This document shows, in pieces, positions 46,503 through 56,058 of a stretch of 64,000 nt of DNA. Numbering within the stretch: the stretch's first letter is position 1; every line of letters starts with the position of its first letter. The notes under the pieces were generated by a model. That model worked only from the letters and a program-made list of their open reading frames with translations. It was not told the DNA's origin and did not search any database. The stretch covers positions 2,253,572 through 2,317,571 of the forward strand of contig NZ_CP086654.1 of assembly GCF_020883535.1 (NCBI RefSeq), in the 5' to 3' direction. Source of the DNA: Staphylococcus ratti. Lineage in GTDB: Bacteria > Bacillota > Bacilli > Staphylococcales > Staphylococcaceae. The translations under genes were made by a program, and so were the position numbers.

Positions 46503-46546
46503 AAAGAACGATGAAGGAATGTTATTGAATTTCTTCATCGTTCTTT
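46503..46546 (+). terminator. Terminator of the met operon
   Basis: AAAGAACGATGAAGGAA/TTTCTTCATCGTTCTTT, an almost perfect 17-bp stem. Confidence 0.9.
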
Positions 46547-46669
46547 GTATAGAATGAGAAAAATTAGAAAAATATCATAAATGATAAAGATGTCCTAATC
46601 TCTTTATTTTTATGTTAAAATATATACTAACAAATATATTGAAAACGCTTTAATTAAGGAGGTTCTTCT

Positions 46670-46915
46670 ATGTTACGCACATCTTGGATAGTTTGGACAA
46701 TTGCTAACATCTTTTGGTTTGTCTTATTTATAAGTGTTGCGCTCTTTTTATGGTTTAGAACCGTCGATGGTACAGGTGCCGTTCAAACACCTGAATTAAA
46801 ACTCTTTGCCATTACCGTTTGGGCAGCCTTTTTTATCATACCTGTCGTGATACAAATCATTTGGTGTCTTATCAATATAGTAGTTTCCCAAAAAACAAAA
46901 AAACGAGCGAGTTAG
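46670..46915 (+). CDS. DUF3923 family small membrane protein
   Basis: 81 residues with two membrane spans (about 8-28 and 47-72) joined by WFRTVDGTGAVQTPELKL. This is the pattern of DUF3923, a family I know mainly from staphylococci. AAGGAGG lies 7 nt before the ATG. Function unknown. Directly followed by the interspersed hairpin repeat. Confidence 0.7.
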   Translation: MLRTSWIVWTIANIFWFVLFISVALFLWFRTVDGTGAVQTPELKLFAITVWAAFFIIPVVIQIIWCLINIVVSQKTKKRAS

Positions 46916-47093
46916 GGAGCGGGACAGAAATCTATTTGATTTCGTCGTCCCGCCCCCACAAGGCTGACTAGGATTGAAAAGAGCTGCTAAGCGAAGTTTC
47001 AATCCAGACAGCTACTGTGGCTTTTTATATTCAACGCCCTATCTATAATGCGGGACAGAAATCTATTTGATTTCGTTGTCCCGCCACCATTTC
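46916..47093. repeat. Interspersed hairpin repeat (two hairpins)
   Basis: GGGACAGAAATC TATTTGA TTTCGTCGTCCC hairpins at about 46918 and 47051, separated by the GGCTGACTAGGATTGAA ... TTCAATCCAGACAGCTACTGTGG block. Same unit as 33904-34205, with compensatory changes (GCGAGAC/GTCTCGC versus GCGGGAC/GTCCCGC) that keep the stem. Confidence 0.75.
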
Positions 47094-47133
47094 AAAACAT
47101 AGACTCGTTATTGACGTCACTATATGAAAGTTG

Positions 47134-47190
47134 AGATTGGCGCCTACGCATGGCTACGCTGGACACAGAATAGCAGGTGCCAATCTCTTC
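47134..47190 (+). promoter_or_regulatory. Inverted repeat before the LysE-family gene
   Basis: GAGATTGGCGCCT/AGGTGCCAATCTC stem with a 31-nt loop and a T-rich end lies 34 bp before the exporter. May be a terminator or attenuator; no known riboswitch is recognised. Confidence 0.45.
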
Positions 47191-47223
47191 CTATTTTCTT
47201 AAATTAAAAAAGTAGGTGCATTT

Positions 47224-47841
47224 ATGTTTCAATCTATATTACACGGCTTGCTACTCGCATTTGGGCTTATTCTCCCGTTAGGTGCACAAAATGTGTTTGT
47301 GTTTAACCAGGGTGCCAATCATAAAAAGTGGTCACACGTACTTCCGGTCGTTATTACAGCTGGCTTATGTGATACTTTGCTTATCTTACTCGCGGTATTA
47401 GGCGTTTCACTTATTTTAATCTCATTTCCAATCATACAAACTACACTTTACATCATTGGTCTCATCTTTTTAGGCTATATGTCTTGGTCTCTTTGGCGTG
47501 AAAAACCAGCATCAATAGAGGAACACACACCTATGTCAGCTAAAAAGCAAATTGGTTTTGCGCTGTCTGTTTCTTTGTTAAATCCACACGCCATTATGGA
47601 TACTATTGGCGTTATCGGAACCAGTGCCGCATTATATACCGGTACTGAAAAAGTTTTATTTACGATTTCAGTCATTTTTGTCTCATGGCTATGGTTTATC
47701 ATCTTGGCCATTCTTGGTAGAACTGTTGGTCGCATTGACCATTCAGGAAAAATAATTCTCATATTAAACAAAGTTTCTAGCGTCATCATACTTATCGTTG
47801 CCGCACTCATCTTGAAAAATCTTATTCAATTGCTTTCGTAA
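47224..47841 (+). CDS. LysE/ArgO family amino acid exporter
   Basis: 205 residues with about six membrane spans. Family blocks: LILPLGAQNVFVFNQGA near residue 16, and LNPHAIMDTIGVIG near the middle. These transporters export basic amino acids (lysine, arginine). TAGGTG precedes the ATG. Convergent with the ure genes and separated by a bidirectional terminator. Confidence 0.9.
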   Translation: MFQSILHGLLLAFGLILPLGAQNVFVFNQGANHKKWSHVLPVVITAGLCDTLLILLAVLGVSLILISFPIIQTTLYIIGLIFLGYMSWSLWREKPASIEEHTPMSAKKQIGFALSVSLLNPHAIMDTIGVIGTSAALYTGTEKVLFTISVIFVSWLWFIILAILGRTVGRIDHSGKIILILNKVSSVIILIVAALILKNLIQLLS

Positions 47842-47877
47842 ATCCTGTACATATCCATTCAAACAATCACCAACATT

Positions 47878-47908
47878 AAAACGCTAGGGCAAGCACCCTA
47901 GCGTTTTA
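47878..47908. terminator. Bidirectional terminator
   Basis: AAAACGCTAGGG/CCCTAGCGTTTT perfect stem between the convergent exporter and ureD. Confidence 0.92.
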
Positions 47909-47915
47909 ACGCCTC

Positions 47916-48749
47916 CTAATATTTTCTTAAAAATTGTGCATCTTCTTCATGATAAGTAGCCATAACAAATTGATGGACCTCGTGAATGATGCGATTAATA
48001 ACATCCGTAGAATGCGCTAATATACGTACGGTTAAACCATGAGTTGGCAATAGCGTCACACCAATACGACACGTTTCGCTAATATGTTTTTCAACAACTT
48101 CTCGCACCGCTTCAACACATTTTTGATTCACATGCGGACTAATATAAAAGCATGACCCTAAATGTGTGAAACCCTCCATATAGCCGATATGTGCGACTTC
48201 ATTTTTCTGCGTATCTAAACGTAAGTTATCGTATACTACGAGTGTGTCTTCAACATATATTTCATTCAACAAATGTAAGTAATCATATTTGAACATGCGC
48301 CCTTCTTTATCGTAACCCGGTGTTAAAATATCAGTATAAAACATCGTCGCAGTGCGCGCGAGCTTGAATTGGTTAGATTGAAAGAACTTTGCATGAGTAT
48401 ACCCAATGATTGGATCGCCGATATACTCCATAAAACTGTCAGCGTCTAATGTAAACGTTTGGTATTGCTTGACGCAATCTTCCATCGTTTTAAATACAAT
48501 GGTCGCCCCTTGATTCGTTAAAACCGCATGTGCTTGTTTTTCATAATGAATGTTCATACGGTAGCGGTCACCATCAACAAATCCACCACCTAAGTTAATC
48601 AAAAACATTGTTGGATGAGGGCTGGCATTTAAATACGACGGGCGTAACACTTTAAGTCCCCCTTGGAAATATGTTTTTCCATTTATCGTTCGCGTTCCAT
48701 CATGTTTAAATGTGAGGTCAAGTTCCCCTGTCCAACCTGAAATGGCCAT
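47916..48749 (-). CDS. ureD: Urease accessory protein UreD
   Basis: 277 residues. UreD blocks GELDLTFKHDGTRTI, LINLGGGFVDGDRY and LTNQGATIVFKT are present. It scaffolds UreF/UreG on the urease apoenzyme during nickel loading. Its ATG overlaps the ureG stop by one base (TAATG). Last gene of ureEFGD. The structural genes it should act on are absent from this locus. Confidence 0.95.
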   Translation of the reverse strand: MAISGWTGELDLTFKHDGTRTINGKTYFQGGLKVLRPSYLNASPHPTMFLINLGGGFVDGDRYRMNIHYEKQAHAVLTNQGATIVFKTMEDCVKQYQTFTLDADSFMEYIGDPIIGYTHAKFFQSNQFKLARTATMFYTDILTPGYDKEGRMFKYDYLHLLNEIYVEDTLVVYDNLRLDTQKNEVAHIGYMEGFTHLGSCFYISPHVNQKCVEAVREVVEKHISETCRIGVTLLPTHGLTVRILAHSTDVINRIIHEVHQFVMATYHEEDAQFLRKY

Positions 48750-49360
48750 TATGCTAGTCCTTCAAGAAAAACATCTTTACGCATCCATTCGATGACATCA
48801 TCTAGACCTTCATCAGTTTTTAAGTTCGTAAACGCAAAAGGACGCTGATTTCTAAATTTTTTCGTATCTTCAGCCATTTGTGCTAAAGAGGCACCTACAT
48901 GAGGCGCAAGGTCTGTTTTGTTAATGACGAAGTAGTCCGATTTAATCATCCCTTGTCCCCCTTTACGTGGGATTTTTTCCCCTTGGGCAACGTCAATAAT
49001 ATAAATTGAGAAGTCAACCAGTTCTGGGCTAAATGTTGCAGCTAAGTTGTCGCCACCTGATTCGATGAAAAGAAGCTCAATATCATGATGACGTTCCATT
49101 AACTCATCAATTGCCGCAAAATTCATTGAAGCATCTTCACGTATAGCTGTGTGTGGACAGCCTCCCGTCTCAACACCAATGATGCGATCTTCAGGTAAAA
49201 CACCTGTAGCAACTAAAATCTTTTCATCTTCTTTAGTATAAATATCGTTAGTAATGACACCGATACTTTTTTCCTTAGATAATCGTTTAACTACCTTCTC
49301 AATAAGCTGGGTTTTCCCTGCACCAACAGGCCCCCCAATACCAATTTTTATAGGTTTCAT
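48749..49360 (-). CDS. ureG: Urease accessory GTPase UreG
   Basis: 203 residues. P-loop GPVGAGKT at the N-terminus, the nickel-binding C-x-H in [11 protein letters not shown], and the [10 protein letters not shown] guanine motif. It couples GTP hydrolysis to nickel delivery. Between ureF (10 bp) and ureD. Confidence 0.97.
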   Translation of the reverse strand: MKPIKIGIGGPVGAGKTQLIEKVVKRLSKEKSIGVITNDIYTKEDEKILVATGVLPEDRIIGVETGGCPHTAIREDASMNFAAIDELMERHHDIELLFIESGGDNLAATFSPELVDFSIYIIDVAQGEKIPRKGGQGMIKSDYFVINKTDLAPHVGASLAQMAEDTKKFRNQRPFAFTNLKTDEGLDDVIEWMRKDVFLEGLA

Positions 49361-49370
49361 TATAATCCTC

Positions 49371-50060
49371 CTAAGAAATGAATATTCTCACATTCACATT
49401 TTCGTGTTCTAATTGGTTTAACTCTATGCCAGGCGCAGTTAATCCAAAATTCGCCTTATCTTGATTCATAATAGATGTACGTGTTTTTGTAATAAATGAC
49501 ATCATACGTGTGATAATTTGTTGGCCTTCTGTTTGGCCTAACGGAATTGCCCGTACTGCATTTTGAGTTAAACTTGATATATTTTGATATAAGTAATAAT
49601 CAATGATTTGTTCGATTGAACTCTTAAGATAATGCCCAAGCAATGTAAACACTACAGCAGGATGTCCATTCAGTTGATAGTCGGACACCTCATTAAAATA
49701 CCAATTTAACCACTCATTTTCATAAAGTGTATGCGCAAGATGTGCCATACGTTTTCCCATTTGTTTTGTCCCTACGCGTGTTTCTCTAGGAATGTTTTGG
49801 ACGAATAACAATTGGTCTATACGTTTCATTGCTGAGATATCTTCATTTTCAATCGCTTCATACGTCATGCGCATAGCTAAGCCATCTGTATATGTAAGTT
49901 GTTCCGTTAAAAATACCTTTAACCACGCTTCAAATGACGACGCATCATGCACATCATTGCGTTGAATGTATGTTTCTAAACCAAACGAGTGACTAAAAGC
50001 ACCCGTCGGAAATTGTGAATCACAAAATTGAAACAGCTTTAATTGCGCTTGATTAATCAT
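49371..50060 (-). CDS. ureF: Urease accessory protein UreF
   Basis: 229 residues, all helical. Typical [23 protein letters not shown] start and the central [15 protein letters not shown] block. It bridges UreD and UreG. Overlaps ureE by 8 bp. Confidence 0.95.
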   Translation of the reverse strand: MINQAQLKLFQFCDSQFPTGAFSHSFGLETYIQRNDVHDASSFEAWLKVFLTEQLTYTDGLAMRMTYEAIENEDISAMKRIDQLLFVQNIPRETRVGTKQMGKRMAHLAHTLYENEWLNWYFNEVSDYQLNGHPAVVFTLLGHYLKSSIEQIIDYYLYQNISSLTQNAVRAIPLGQTEGQQIITRMMSFITKTRTSIMNQDKANFGLTAPGIELNQLEHENVNVRIFIS

Positions 50061-50505
50061 GAGAATGGCCTATATGTTTAAAGGCTTTATTCACTTTTCG
50101 AGCTTCACGTTGATATGGAATGGCTAAATCTTTCAATAAATCTTCTACTAAGTAGTCATATTGCACAAGCATTTCCGTCTCTGTAAATTGAGCGGGTAAA
50201 TGGCGATTCCCTAATTGATGCGCGATATCTCCCATTTCTTTAAGTGTTCGGGGTTGTATCGCGATAATATCTTCAGAATTAACATCGATAATAATCATAT
50301 TTTTGTCATCACGATATAAAATATCACCATATTGTAAATCAATCGGTTGATTTAAACGAATACCGATTTCTGTCCCATGATCTGATGTGACGCGTTGTAT
50401 GCGTTTAACAAGATCTGAATTTTCAAGATATACCTTTTCAATATGAATTTGTTTTTCTTCTTGAGTTAGATTTGCGATATTGCCTTGAATAGATTCTACT
50501 ATCAT
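50053..50505 (-). CDS. ureE: Urease accessory nickel chaperone UreE
   Basis: 150 residues with the UreE fold ([48 protein letters not shown]) and a short histidine-containing end (HIGHSHD). GGAG lies 8 nt before the ATG. In S. aureus it follows ureABC; here nothing but 190 bp of non-coding DNA lies upstream, then cstA. Confidence 0.93.
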   Translation of the reverse strand: MIVESIQGNIANLTQEEKQIHIEKVYLENSDLVKRIQRVTSDHGTEIGIRLNQPIDLQYGDILYRDDKNMIIIDVNSEDIIAIQPRTLKEMGDIAHQLGNRHLPAQFTETEMLVQYDYLVEDLLKDLAIPYQREARKVNKAFKHIGHSHD

Positions 50506-50616
50506 GTGGTCATCTCCTTTTCTACTTGATTTATTTTACCACCTGAAGCGTAGATTGGATAATAAAAACACTTTTTAAATATAGTAATTTCATTTTCTTA
50601 ATTATGAATTCAAAAT

Positions 50617-50662
50617 AAAAAAACAAGATGTTACCAACCTATGAGATACCACCTTGTTTTCC
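50617..50662 (-). terminator. cstA terminator
   Basis: ACAAGGTG...CATCTTGT stem with TTTTTTTAT on the minus strand. The rest of 50506-50699 holds no gene and no trace of ureABC that I can see. Confidence 0.6.
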
Positions 50663-50699
50663 AAAAGTTTTTACAACATATTAAATTGTGTGGATGAAC

Positions 50700-52145
50700 T
50701 TAATTTTTTAATTTCACCGCATGATCTAACTGGAACGAAACACCTGTTGTATTTTTTCGATATTGATATATAAAATAGGCAAACCACAATACCGTACATC
50801 CTATCGCTATAATGTAGCTTACGTTCAAATCCATTCCAAAACCAATAGGTTGGCTTAAAATGTATGTGAAAAGATTCCATGTGATAAACAACGCTGGTAT
50901 GAGTGAAACCCAATAGTTTTTCTTAGCAATAAGTAAGTACATCGTGCCGACCCATAATGCGACTGCAGCTGTTGTTTGATTCGCCCATGAGAAATAACGC
51001 CATAATACTGTAAAATCGACTTGAGTCAGTAAGAAACTGACAACAAACAATGGTACTGCCACGATAAAACGTTTGCTGATGGCTTTTTGTCCTAAATTGA
51101 TATAATCTGCAATAATCATCCGTGCACTTCTAAATGAGGTATCACCACTTGTAATAGGCAGTATAATAACACCTAAAATAGCAACCGTTCCAAATACAGA
51201 TCCTAATAGCAATGTAGATACTTTACTTACCACAAGTGCCGCTTCACCTTGTGCAAGCACGTTTTGTAATCCACCGTAACTTCCAAATAAACTCATCGCT
51301 GCCGCTGCCCAGATCATCGCAATAATCCCTTCTGCAATCATCATGCCATAAAAAATGACACGCGCATTCTTTTCTTTATTCGTTGTACGCGAAATGATAG
51401 GTGATTGTGTCGCATGAAAGCCAGATAATGCACCGCAAGTAATTGTAAAAAACAACAATGGAAATATTGGTGCTTGATCTGGATGCATATTTTGTAATGT
51501 TAATTCTGGAATAGGCGCGCCTGTTTGAATCAGTCTTATCCCAACACCTAAGGCACTAATGACAAGTAAGGCACCAAAAATAGGATAAATACGGCCGATA
51601 ATTTTATCGATAGGCAATATCGTAGATAAAATATAATACACAAATATCACAAAAATAATAAAACCTAAGGCAATCCGCCCATCCATTAAATTATGTAAAA
51701 GCAAGGCCGGACTTGTCACAAATACTGTTCCTGTTAGCAATAAAAGTAACAACGTGAAAATATTTACGACGTGTTTCATAGCCTGTCCTAAAAATTTCCC
51801 GGCAAGTTGGGGTAAATGTGCCCCACGATTACGAATCGAAATCATCCCAGTTAAATAGTCATGCACAGCGCCTGCAAATATACACCCTACAACAATCCAA
51901 ATAAATGCCACAGGTCCATACAAAGCGCCCATAATTGGACCAAAAATAGGACCCACACCAGCAATATTCAATAATTGAATTAAAGAATTAGATGATGTTT
52001 TCATCGGAACATAATCAACATTATCACGTTGATCATGTGCAGGCGTAGGTCGATTATATTTCGGCCCAAACATCTTATCGATATACTTCCCATAAGTAAA
52101 ATAACCTACAATTAACAACACGATACAAACAATAAACGTTATCAT
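50700..52145 (-). CDS. cstA: Carbon starvation protein CstA family transporter
   Basis: 481 residues with about 13-15 spans. CstA signatures: NIAGVGPIFGPIMGALYGP, AGAVHDYLTGMISIRNRG, FFTITCGALSGFHATQSPIISRTTNKE and ILPITSGDTSFRSARMI. It is the shorter CstA form. Family members import pyruvate or peptides under carbon limitation. AAGGGGGG precedes the ATG by 6 nt. A cre site 43 bp upstream indicates CcpA control. Confidence 0.9.
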   Translation of the reverse strand: MITFIVCIVLLIVGYFTYGKYIDKMFGPKYNRPTPAHDQRDNVDYVPMKTSSNSLIQLLNIAGVGPIFGPIMGALYGPVAFIWIVVGCIFAGAVHDYLTGMISIRNRGAHLPQLAGKFLGQAMKHVVNIFTLLLLLLTGTVFVTSPALLLHNLMDGRIALGFIIFVIFVYYILSTILPIDKIIGRIYPIFGALLVISALGVGIRLIQTGAPIPELTLQNMHPDQAPIFPLLFFTITCGALSGFHATQSPIISRTTNKEKNARVIFYGMMIAEGIIAMIWAAAAMSLFGSYGGLQNVLAQGEAALVVSKVSTLLLGSVFGTVAILGVIILPITSGDTSFRSARMIIADYINLGQKAISKRFIVAVPLFVVSFLLTQVDFTVLWRYFSWANQTTAAVALWVGTMYLLIAKKNYWVSLIPALFITWNLFTYILSQPIGFGMDLNVSYIIAIGCTVLWFAYFIYQYRKNTTGVSFQLDHAVKLKN

Positions 52146-52187
52146 GTTTGTCCCCCCTTATTAAATCCCCTTAAAAACAAACAACAT

Positions 52188-52201
52188 TGAAAGCGCTTTC
52201 T
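52188..52201 (-). promoter_or_regulatory. Catabolite-responsive element (cre)
   Basis: TGAAAGCGCTTTCT, a palindromic match to the CcpA consensus, lies in the cstA leader or promoter; fits repression by glucose. Confidence 0.75.
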
Positions 52202-52511
52202 AATATTGTACACTATTTTCTTACAATTCACAATATGGTCACATTTTTGTTTAAGCATACGTTGGACTTCTATTTGAAAGCTCCTATTAAGCGTGACATT
52301 TTTAAAAAAGGTATAAACATGGAGATTTTAGGTAAAAATACTCGTACAAGGGCGTATTTTTGATTCAAAAGTAAATCTATTCCTCAATTGCATCCGATTT
52401 TAAAAGATTTGGAACATCGTAAGTCAATCTCTAGGAAGCAACATCAAAAAATCTAGAAGTAAGTTTTGTTCCAATTTCTTGAGCATTTAAGTTGTATTTT
52501 GTCGAATTTAG
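52202..52511. other. Non-coding spacer between cstA and yceI
   Basis: About 310 bp without a supported gene. I see no repeat or recognisable remnant here. Confidence 0.4.
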
Positions 52512-52526
52512 GTATAAAATTTATAC
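52512..52526 (+). promoter_or_regulatory. Palindrome in the yceI promoter
   Basis: GTATAAAATTTATAC is a perfect palindrome around a central A, overlapping a likely -10 (TATAAA/TATACT). Typical of MarR-type operators; the regulator is unknown. Confidence 0.5.
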
Positions 52527-52565
52527 TACAAAGATAAAAAGCACATCATTTAGGAGGCATTTGAA

Positions 52566-53081
52566 ATGGTAAAATATGTTTTTGACCCCGTACACAGCAC
52601 TTTAGATTTCTCAATCAAACACTTAATGGTATCAAAGGTTAAGGGAACTTTTGAAAAATACGATGTAGACGTTACAGGTGATTTCAATGACTTATCAACT
52701 GTAGAAGCAACAGTAACGATTGACGTTGATTCCATTGATACTGGTAACAAAGATCGTGACAACCACTTAAAATCAGCGGACTTCTTCAATTCTGAAGAAA
52801 ACAAACAAATCGTTTTTAAAACGAAAAAAGTAACCGAAGATAGCGTTACTGGGGATTTAACAATTGCAGGACAAACACATGAAGAAACATTCGATTTTGA
52901 ATTCAATGGTGTTAGTATCAATCCTATGTCAGGTGGTAAAGTAACTGGATTCTCAGTTTCAGGTAAAATCAACCGTGAAAAATACGGTGTTGACTTCAAC
53001 CAAAAATTAGAAACTGGTGGCGTACTGATTGGTAAAGACGTTAAATTCGAAGCAGACGGAGAATTTGCAATCGAAGAATAA
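52566..53081 (+). CDS. YceI family protein
   Basis: 171 residues, an all-beta lipocalin-like fold. Blocks: FDPVHSTLDFSIKHLMVSKVKGTF, DSIDTGNKDRDNHLKSADFFN and DLTIAGQTHEETFDFEFNG. YceI proteins bind long isoprenoid chains; the cytoplasmic firmicute forms have no signal peptide, as here. AGGAGG lies 7-8 nt before the ATG. Monocistronic, with a terminator after it. Confidence 0.92.
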   Translation: MVKYVFDPVHSTLDFSIKHLMVSKVKGTFEKYDVDVTGDFNDLSTVEATVTIDVDSIDTGNKDRDNHLKSADFFNSEENKQIVFKTKKVTEDSVTGDLTIAGQTHEETFDFEFNGVSINPMSGGKVTGFSVSGKINREKYGVDFNQKLETGGVLIGKDVKFEADGEFAIEE

Positions 53082-53140
53082 TACACTTTGGTTTTAAAAA
53101 TTTATGCAGATATTCATCATATATTGAAGTTTAATATTTA

Positions 53141-53169
53141 AGAGGCTAGCCGTGGTTAGCCTCTTTTTA
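53141..53169 (+). terminator. yceI terminator
   Basis: AGAGGCTA/TTAGCCTCT hairpin followed by TTTT. Confidence 0.85.
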
Positions 53170-53243
53170 TAGCCTTTTGTAGCCCATATTAAGACGTAAG
53201 TGACACTTCATTCTTTTAAAACGCATTATTGATTCAAAATTAA

Positions 53244-53330
53244 AAAGCCGAGTGAGAGAAGGACTATCGCATTTAGAGCACCTTTTAAAGTTACCCAAAC
53301 CATCGATTTGTCCTAGCCCACTCGGCTTAT
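53244..53330 (-). terminator. lytM terminator, long hairpin
   Basis: AAGCCGAGTGGGCTAGGAC pairs with GTCCTTCTCTCACTCGGCTT (one side imperfect) around a 45-nt loop, then TTTTTAAT on the minus strand. Confidence 0.75.
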
Positions 53331-53335
53331 ATAGA

Positions 53336-54280
53336 TTACTGGTTAGCCAAATAGTTATCTGGATTTACCGCATATTGGTTGCCAATACCACCTGACATGC
53401 GTTGGAAGTGAAGATGAGGTCCTGTTGAATTACCCGTACTTCCTGATAAACCAATTTGTTGACCTTTTGTTACTGTATCGCCAGCTTTAACATTTAATTG
53501 ATTCATATGCATATACCATTGATAATTGTTACTGTTCGCTTCTTGAATTGTAATTTGGTTACCTCCACCATAATTACTCCATCCACTTTGAATCACTTTA
53601 CCATCAGTAAACGAATAAACAGGTGTATTTTCAGGCATCCCGTAGTCTACCCCGTAGTGTGCCCCACCTGTTGTATATTGCCCATAAGGCTGCCATTTCG
53701 GATACTTTTTAAGCCATCCCGCAGCTGCTTTGTTTGAGGTATCAGTAGTTGACACACTCCCTTTTTGAGACGTTTCTGTTGATGCAGATGCATTTCCTTG
53801 TGGCGCTGGTGCTTGACTATGCGTTGAACGTGATTGTGCTTGATGATGCCCCAATTGATCTGTTGTATTTACATTCCACTGACCTTGCACTGCTCTATAT
53901 GAGTTAGATGCATCATTGGATGGTTGATGACTGTAATTACCTTGGTTTTGAATAAAAGCATCTGTTTGACTTGAAGTATCATCATTCTCATTATGTGATG
54001 TATCATACTGATTGTAGTAAACGTAGTGTGTATGGCCATTTTGATCAGTATAAAATGATTGATATAACCCATTCTCAAACATCGACACATTCCAATTCCC
54101 ATCTAAAGTATGGTGATAGTTACCATGCGCATCTATTGTAACGTAATCATTAGTTTCCTGAGAAAATGTTGTTACATATCCTGATGACTGAACTTGTTCT
54201 GCTGCTTCAGCATCACTATGCATGATACCAAAAGTTGCAAACCCAACTGTAGCGATTGTTGCAGCTGCTATTTTTTTCAT
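53336..54280 (-). CDS. lytM: LytM-type glycyl-glycine endopeptidase (M23)
   Basis: 314 residues: signal peptide (MKKIAAATIATVGFATFGI, cut after SDAEA), a Q/N/H/S-rich linker with repeated GNYxH and GQWNV motifs, and an M23 zinc domain from about 190. Zinc ligands: GAHYGVDYG (H and D) and GPHLHFQ (second H); the catalytic histidine is in WYMHMN. It cuts pentaglycine bridges of the staphylococcal wall. GGAGG precedes the ATG. Confidence 0.92.
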   Translation of the reverse strand: MKKIAAATIATVGFATFGIMHSDAEAAEQVQSSGYVTTFSQETNDYVTIDAHGNYHHTLDGNWNVSMFENGLYQSFYTDQNGHTHYVYYNQYDTSHNENDDTSSQTDAFIQNQGNYSHQPSNDASNSYRAVQGQWNVNTTDQLGHHQAQSRSTHSQAPAPQGNASASTETSQKGSVSTTDTSNKAAAGWLKKYPKWQPYGQYTTGGAHYGVDYGMPENTPVYSFTDGKVIQSGWSNYGGGNQITIQEANSNNYQWYMHMNQLNVKAGDTVTKGQQIGLSGSTGNSTGPHLHFQRMSGGIGNQYAVNPDNYLANQ

Positions 54281-54529
54281 AAAAATAATCCTCCTAAATG
54301 TGATACATAAATAATAGCTAGAGGCATAGTAACATAAATATATCGCCCTTCAATGCTTGTAAATCATTTTCATTATTTCTGTAAATACACCGAAAAATTA
54401 CGTCTTTTTCTCGCAATCTCATGACAAATAACATCATGTTTTGTAATATTGTTACGCATAAAATCAAATCGACTACTGTCTATTGTGAAAAATACTGTAC
54501 TTTACAAAAGTTAAACCTTCTTTTACAAT

Positions 54530-54547
54530 TATCTCGAATTCGAAATA
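54530..54547 (+). promoter_or_regulatory. MhqR-type operator
   Basis: TATCTCGAATTCGAAATA is almost the palindrome TATCTCGAA-TCGAGATA bound by MhqR in S. aureus. It lies 18 bp before the mhqR-like start and suggests autoregulation. Confidence 0.75.
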
Positions 54548-54565
54548 TAAAAGAAGGTGTAATCT

Positions 54566-54994
54566 TTGAATCGTATTGATACTTCATTAAAGGTATTTAT
54601 CGGATTAAAACGGGCAAATGACAAGTTAGATAAAATCGTTCATAAAGATATCAAATCCTATGGACTGAATGTTACAGAATTTGCAGTACTTGAATTACTT
54701 TATAACCGCGGTGAACATACAATTCAACAAATTAAAAAACGCATTTTAATTGCAAGTAGTAGCACGACTTATGTTATATCAAACTTAGAGAAAAAAGGCT
54801 ATATTAAGCGCAGATCAGATGCTAAAGACAAACGCGTCAGTTACGCATCACTCACAGATAAAGGACACTCCTTTATGGAAGATATCTTTCCTAAACATGC
54901 CGAGACAATTGCCTCTGTATTTTCTGATTTATCGGAAGAAGCATTACAAGATTTACAAAAAACTTTGAAACAAATCAGTATAACATCTGATTAA
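54566..54994 (+). CDS. mhqR: MarR-family regulator, MhqR-like
   Basis: 142 residues. Winged-helix core YGLNVTEFAVLELLYNRGEHTIQQI...LIASSSTTYVISNLEKKGYI is close to S. aureus MhqR, the quinone-sensing repressor of mhqRED. TTG start, with AAGGTG 5 nt upstream. A near-perfect MhqR operator precedes it. The usual partners mhqE and mhqD do not follow; DUF1433 genes do, starting 55 bp on. Confidence 0.85.
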   Translation: MNRIDTSLKVFIGLKRANDKLDKIVHKDIKSYGLNVTEFAVLELLYNRGEHTIQQIKKRILIASSSTTYVISNLEKKGYIKRRSDAKDKRVSYASLTDKGHSFMEDIFPKHAETIASVFSDLSEEALQDLQKTLKQISITSD

Positions 54995-55049
54995 AGTAAT
55001 GTATTAAAATTAAAAATATATATTTGAATTCAAAATAGGAGCTACTCAG

Positions 55050-55472
55050 ATGTCTAAAAAACATTTTCTTATCTTTATTAGTATTGTATTTTTAATTTTA
55101 ATCGCCATTGCTGGTGTCTATTTGAAAATGAAACATGATGAACATGAAGCACAAAAAGAAGCTTATTACAAACAACAACAAGAACGCATTACCCTTTATC
55201 TTAAATACAACACGAAAGAGCCCAATACTATTAAATCCGTTCACTTTACTGACTTACACAAAGGAGCAATGGGGAGTGTCGTTATTAAAGGTTATATTAA
55301 CAATGACCCTAAAGCTACATTTTCAACACTCCAAACACCAGAAGATCATTTTCAATTTGAAGGAGATTTAACAACAAGCCCGCCTTTAAGTGATTCACTC
55401 AACCCTGCTCACAAATTAAAATCTCCTGATGAAATCAAAAAAGAGCTTGAACGAAAAAAGAAAGATCACTAA
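55050..55472 (+). CDS. DUF1433 family protein, copy 1
   Basis: 140 residues: membrane anchor (MSKKHFLIFISIVFLILIAIAGVYLKM), a charged helix (HDEHEAQKEAYYKQQQERITLYL), then a small beta domain (TIKSVHFTDL, GSVVIKGYINND) and the C-terminal KLKSPDEIKKEL. DUF1433 proteins are abundant in staphylococci and unassigned in function. AGGAG precedes the start. First of five tandem paralogues; it most differs in the loop before the end (TTSPPLSDSL). A hairpin overlaps its stop codon. Confidence 0.85.
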   Translation: MSKKHFLIFISIVFLILIAIAGVYLKMKHDEHEAQKEAYYKQQQERITLYLKYNTKEPNTIKSVHFTDLHKGAMGSVVIKGYINNDPKATFSTLQTPEDHFQFEGDLTTSPPLSDSLNPAHKLKSPDEIKKELERKKKDH

Positions 55473-55489
55473 ATTTAGTGGTCTTTTCT
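55461..55489 (+). terminator. Terminator after DUF1433 copy 1
   Basis: AAGATCACTAAATTTAGTGGTCTT then TTC; the stem includes the stop codon. The same structure follows copy 3. Confidence 0.75.
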
Positions 55490-55604
55490 TATTCTATCAA
55501 AAGATATACCATTATTATAAAAAATATTTTAAAATTGGAGTAACAACATAATATTTAGTATATAATTTATTCATACATTCCATATCAAAACAGGAGTTTA
55601 AGAT

Positions 55605-56027
55605 ATGTCAAAAAAACACATTCTTATCCTTATTAGTATCATATTTTTAATTTTAATTGCCATTGGCGGTGTCCATTTCAAAATGAAACATGACGAACAA
55701 GAAAAAATTAAACAAGCCTACTACAAACAACAACAAGAACGTATCACGCTTTTTCTTAAATACAACACCAAGGAACCAAATACTATCAAATCTGTTCACT
55801 TCACTAAACTAGACAAAACCCCTATGGGAAGTGGCGTGGTTAAAGGCTATATCAACAATAACCCTAAAGCTACATTTACAGCACTCGGCAAGCCAGAAAA
55901 GCATTTTCAATTTGACGGAGATATCTCAGTTACAGACTCTGTAGGTAACCGATTAAAACCCGCTCATGAGTTGAAGTCCCCCGATGAAATCAAAAAAGAA
56001 CTTAAACAAAAAAAGAAAAACCACTAA
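55605..56027 (+). CDS. DUF1433 family protein, copy 2
   Basis: 140 residues, same layout as copy 1 (anchor, charged helix, TKLDKTPMGSGVVKGYINNNPKATF). Its promoter region from about 55490 is nearly identical to that of copy 4, including TAGTATATAATTTATT. AGGAG precedes the ATG. The beta domain is closest to copy 5 (FTALGKPEKHFQFDGDIS), although copy 5 sits in the other position of the duplicated pair. Confidence 0.85.
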   Translation: MSKKHILILISIIFLILIAIGGVHFKMKHDEQEKIKQAYYKQQQERITLFLKYNTKEPNTIKSVHFTKLDKTPMGSGVVKGYINNNPKATFTALGKPEKHFQFDGDISVTDSVGNRLKPAHELKSPDEIKKELKQKKKNH

Positions 56028-56058
56028 TACGTTATATCTCAGAATAGGAGTTACTCGG

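Noticed and set aside
53855..54440. WalR (TGTAA-type) binding site upstream of lytM
   Set aside because: TGTAA-like hexamers are present, but none has the required spacing.
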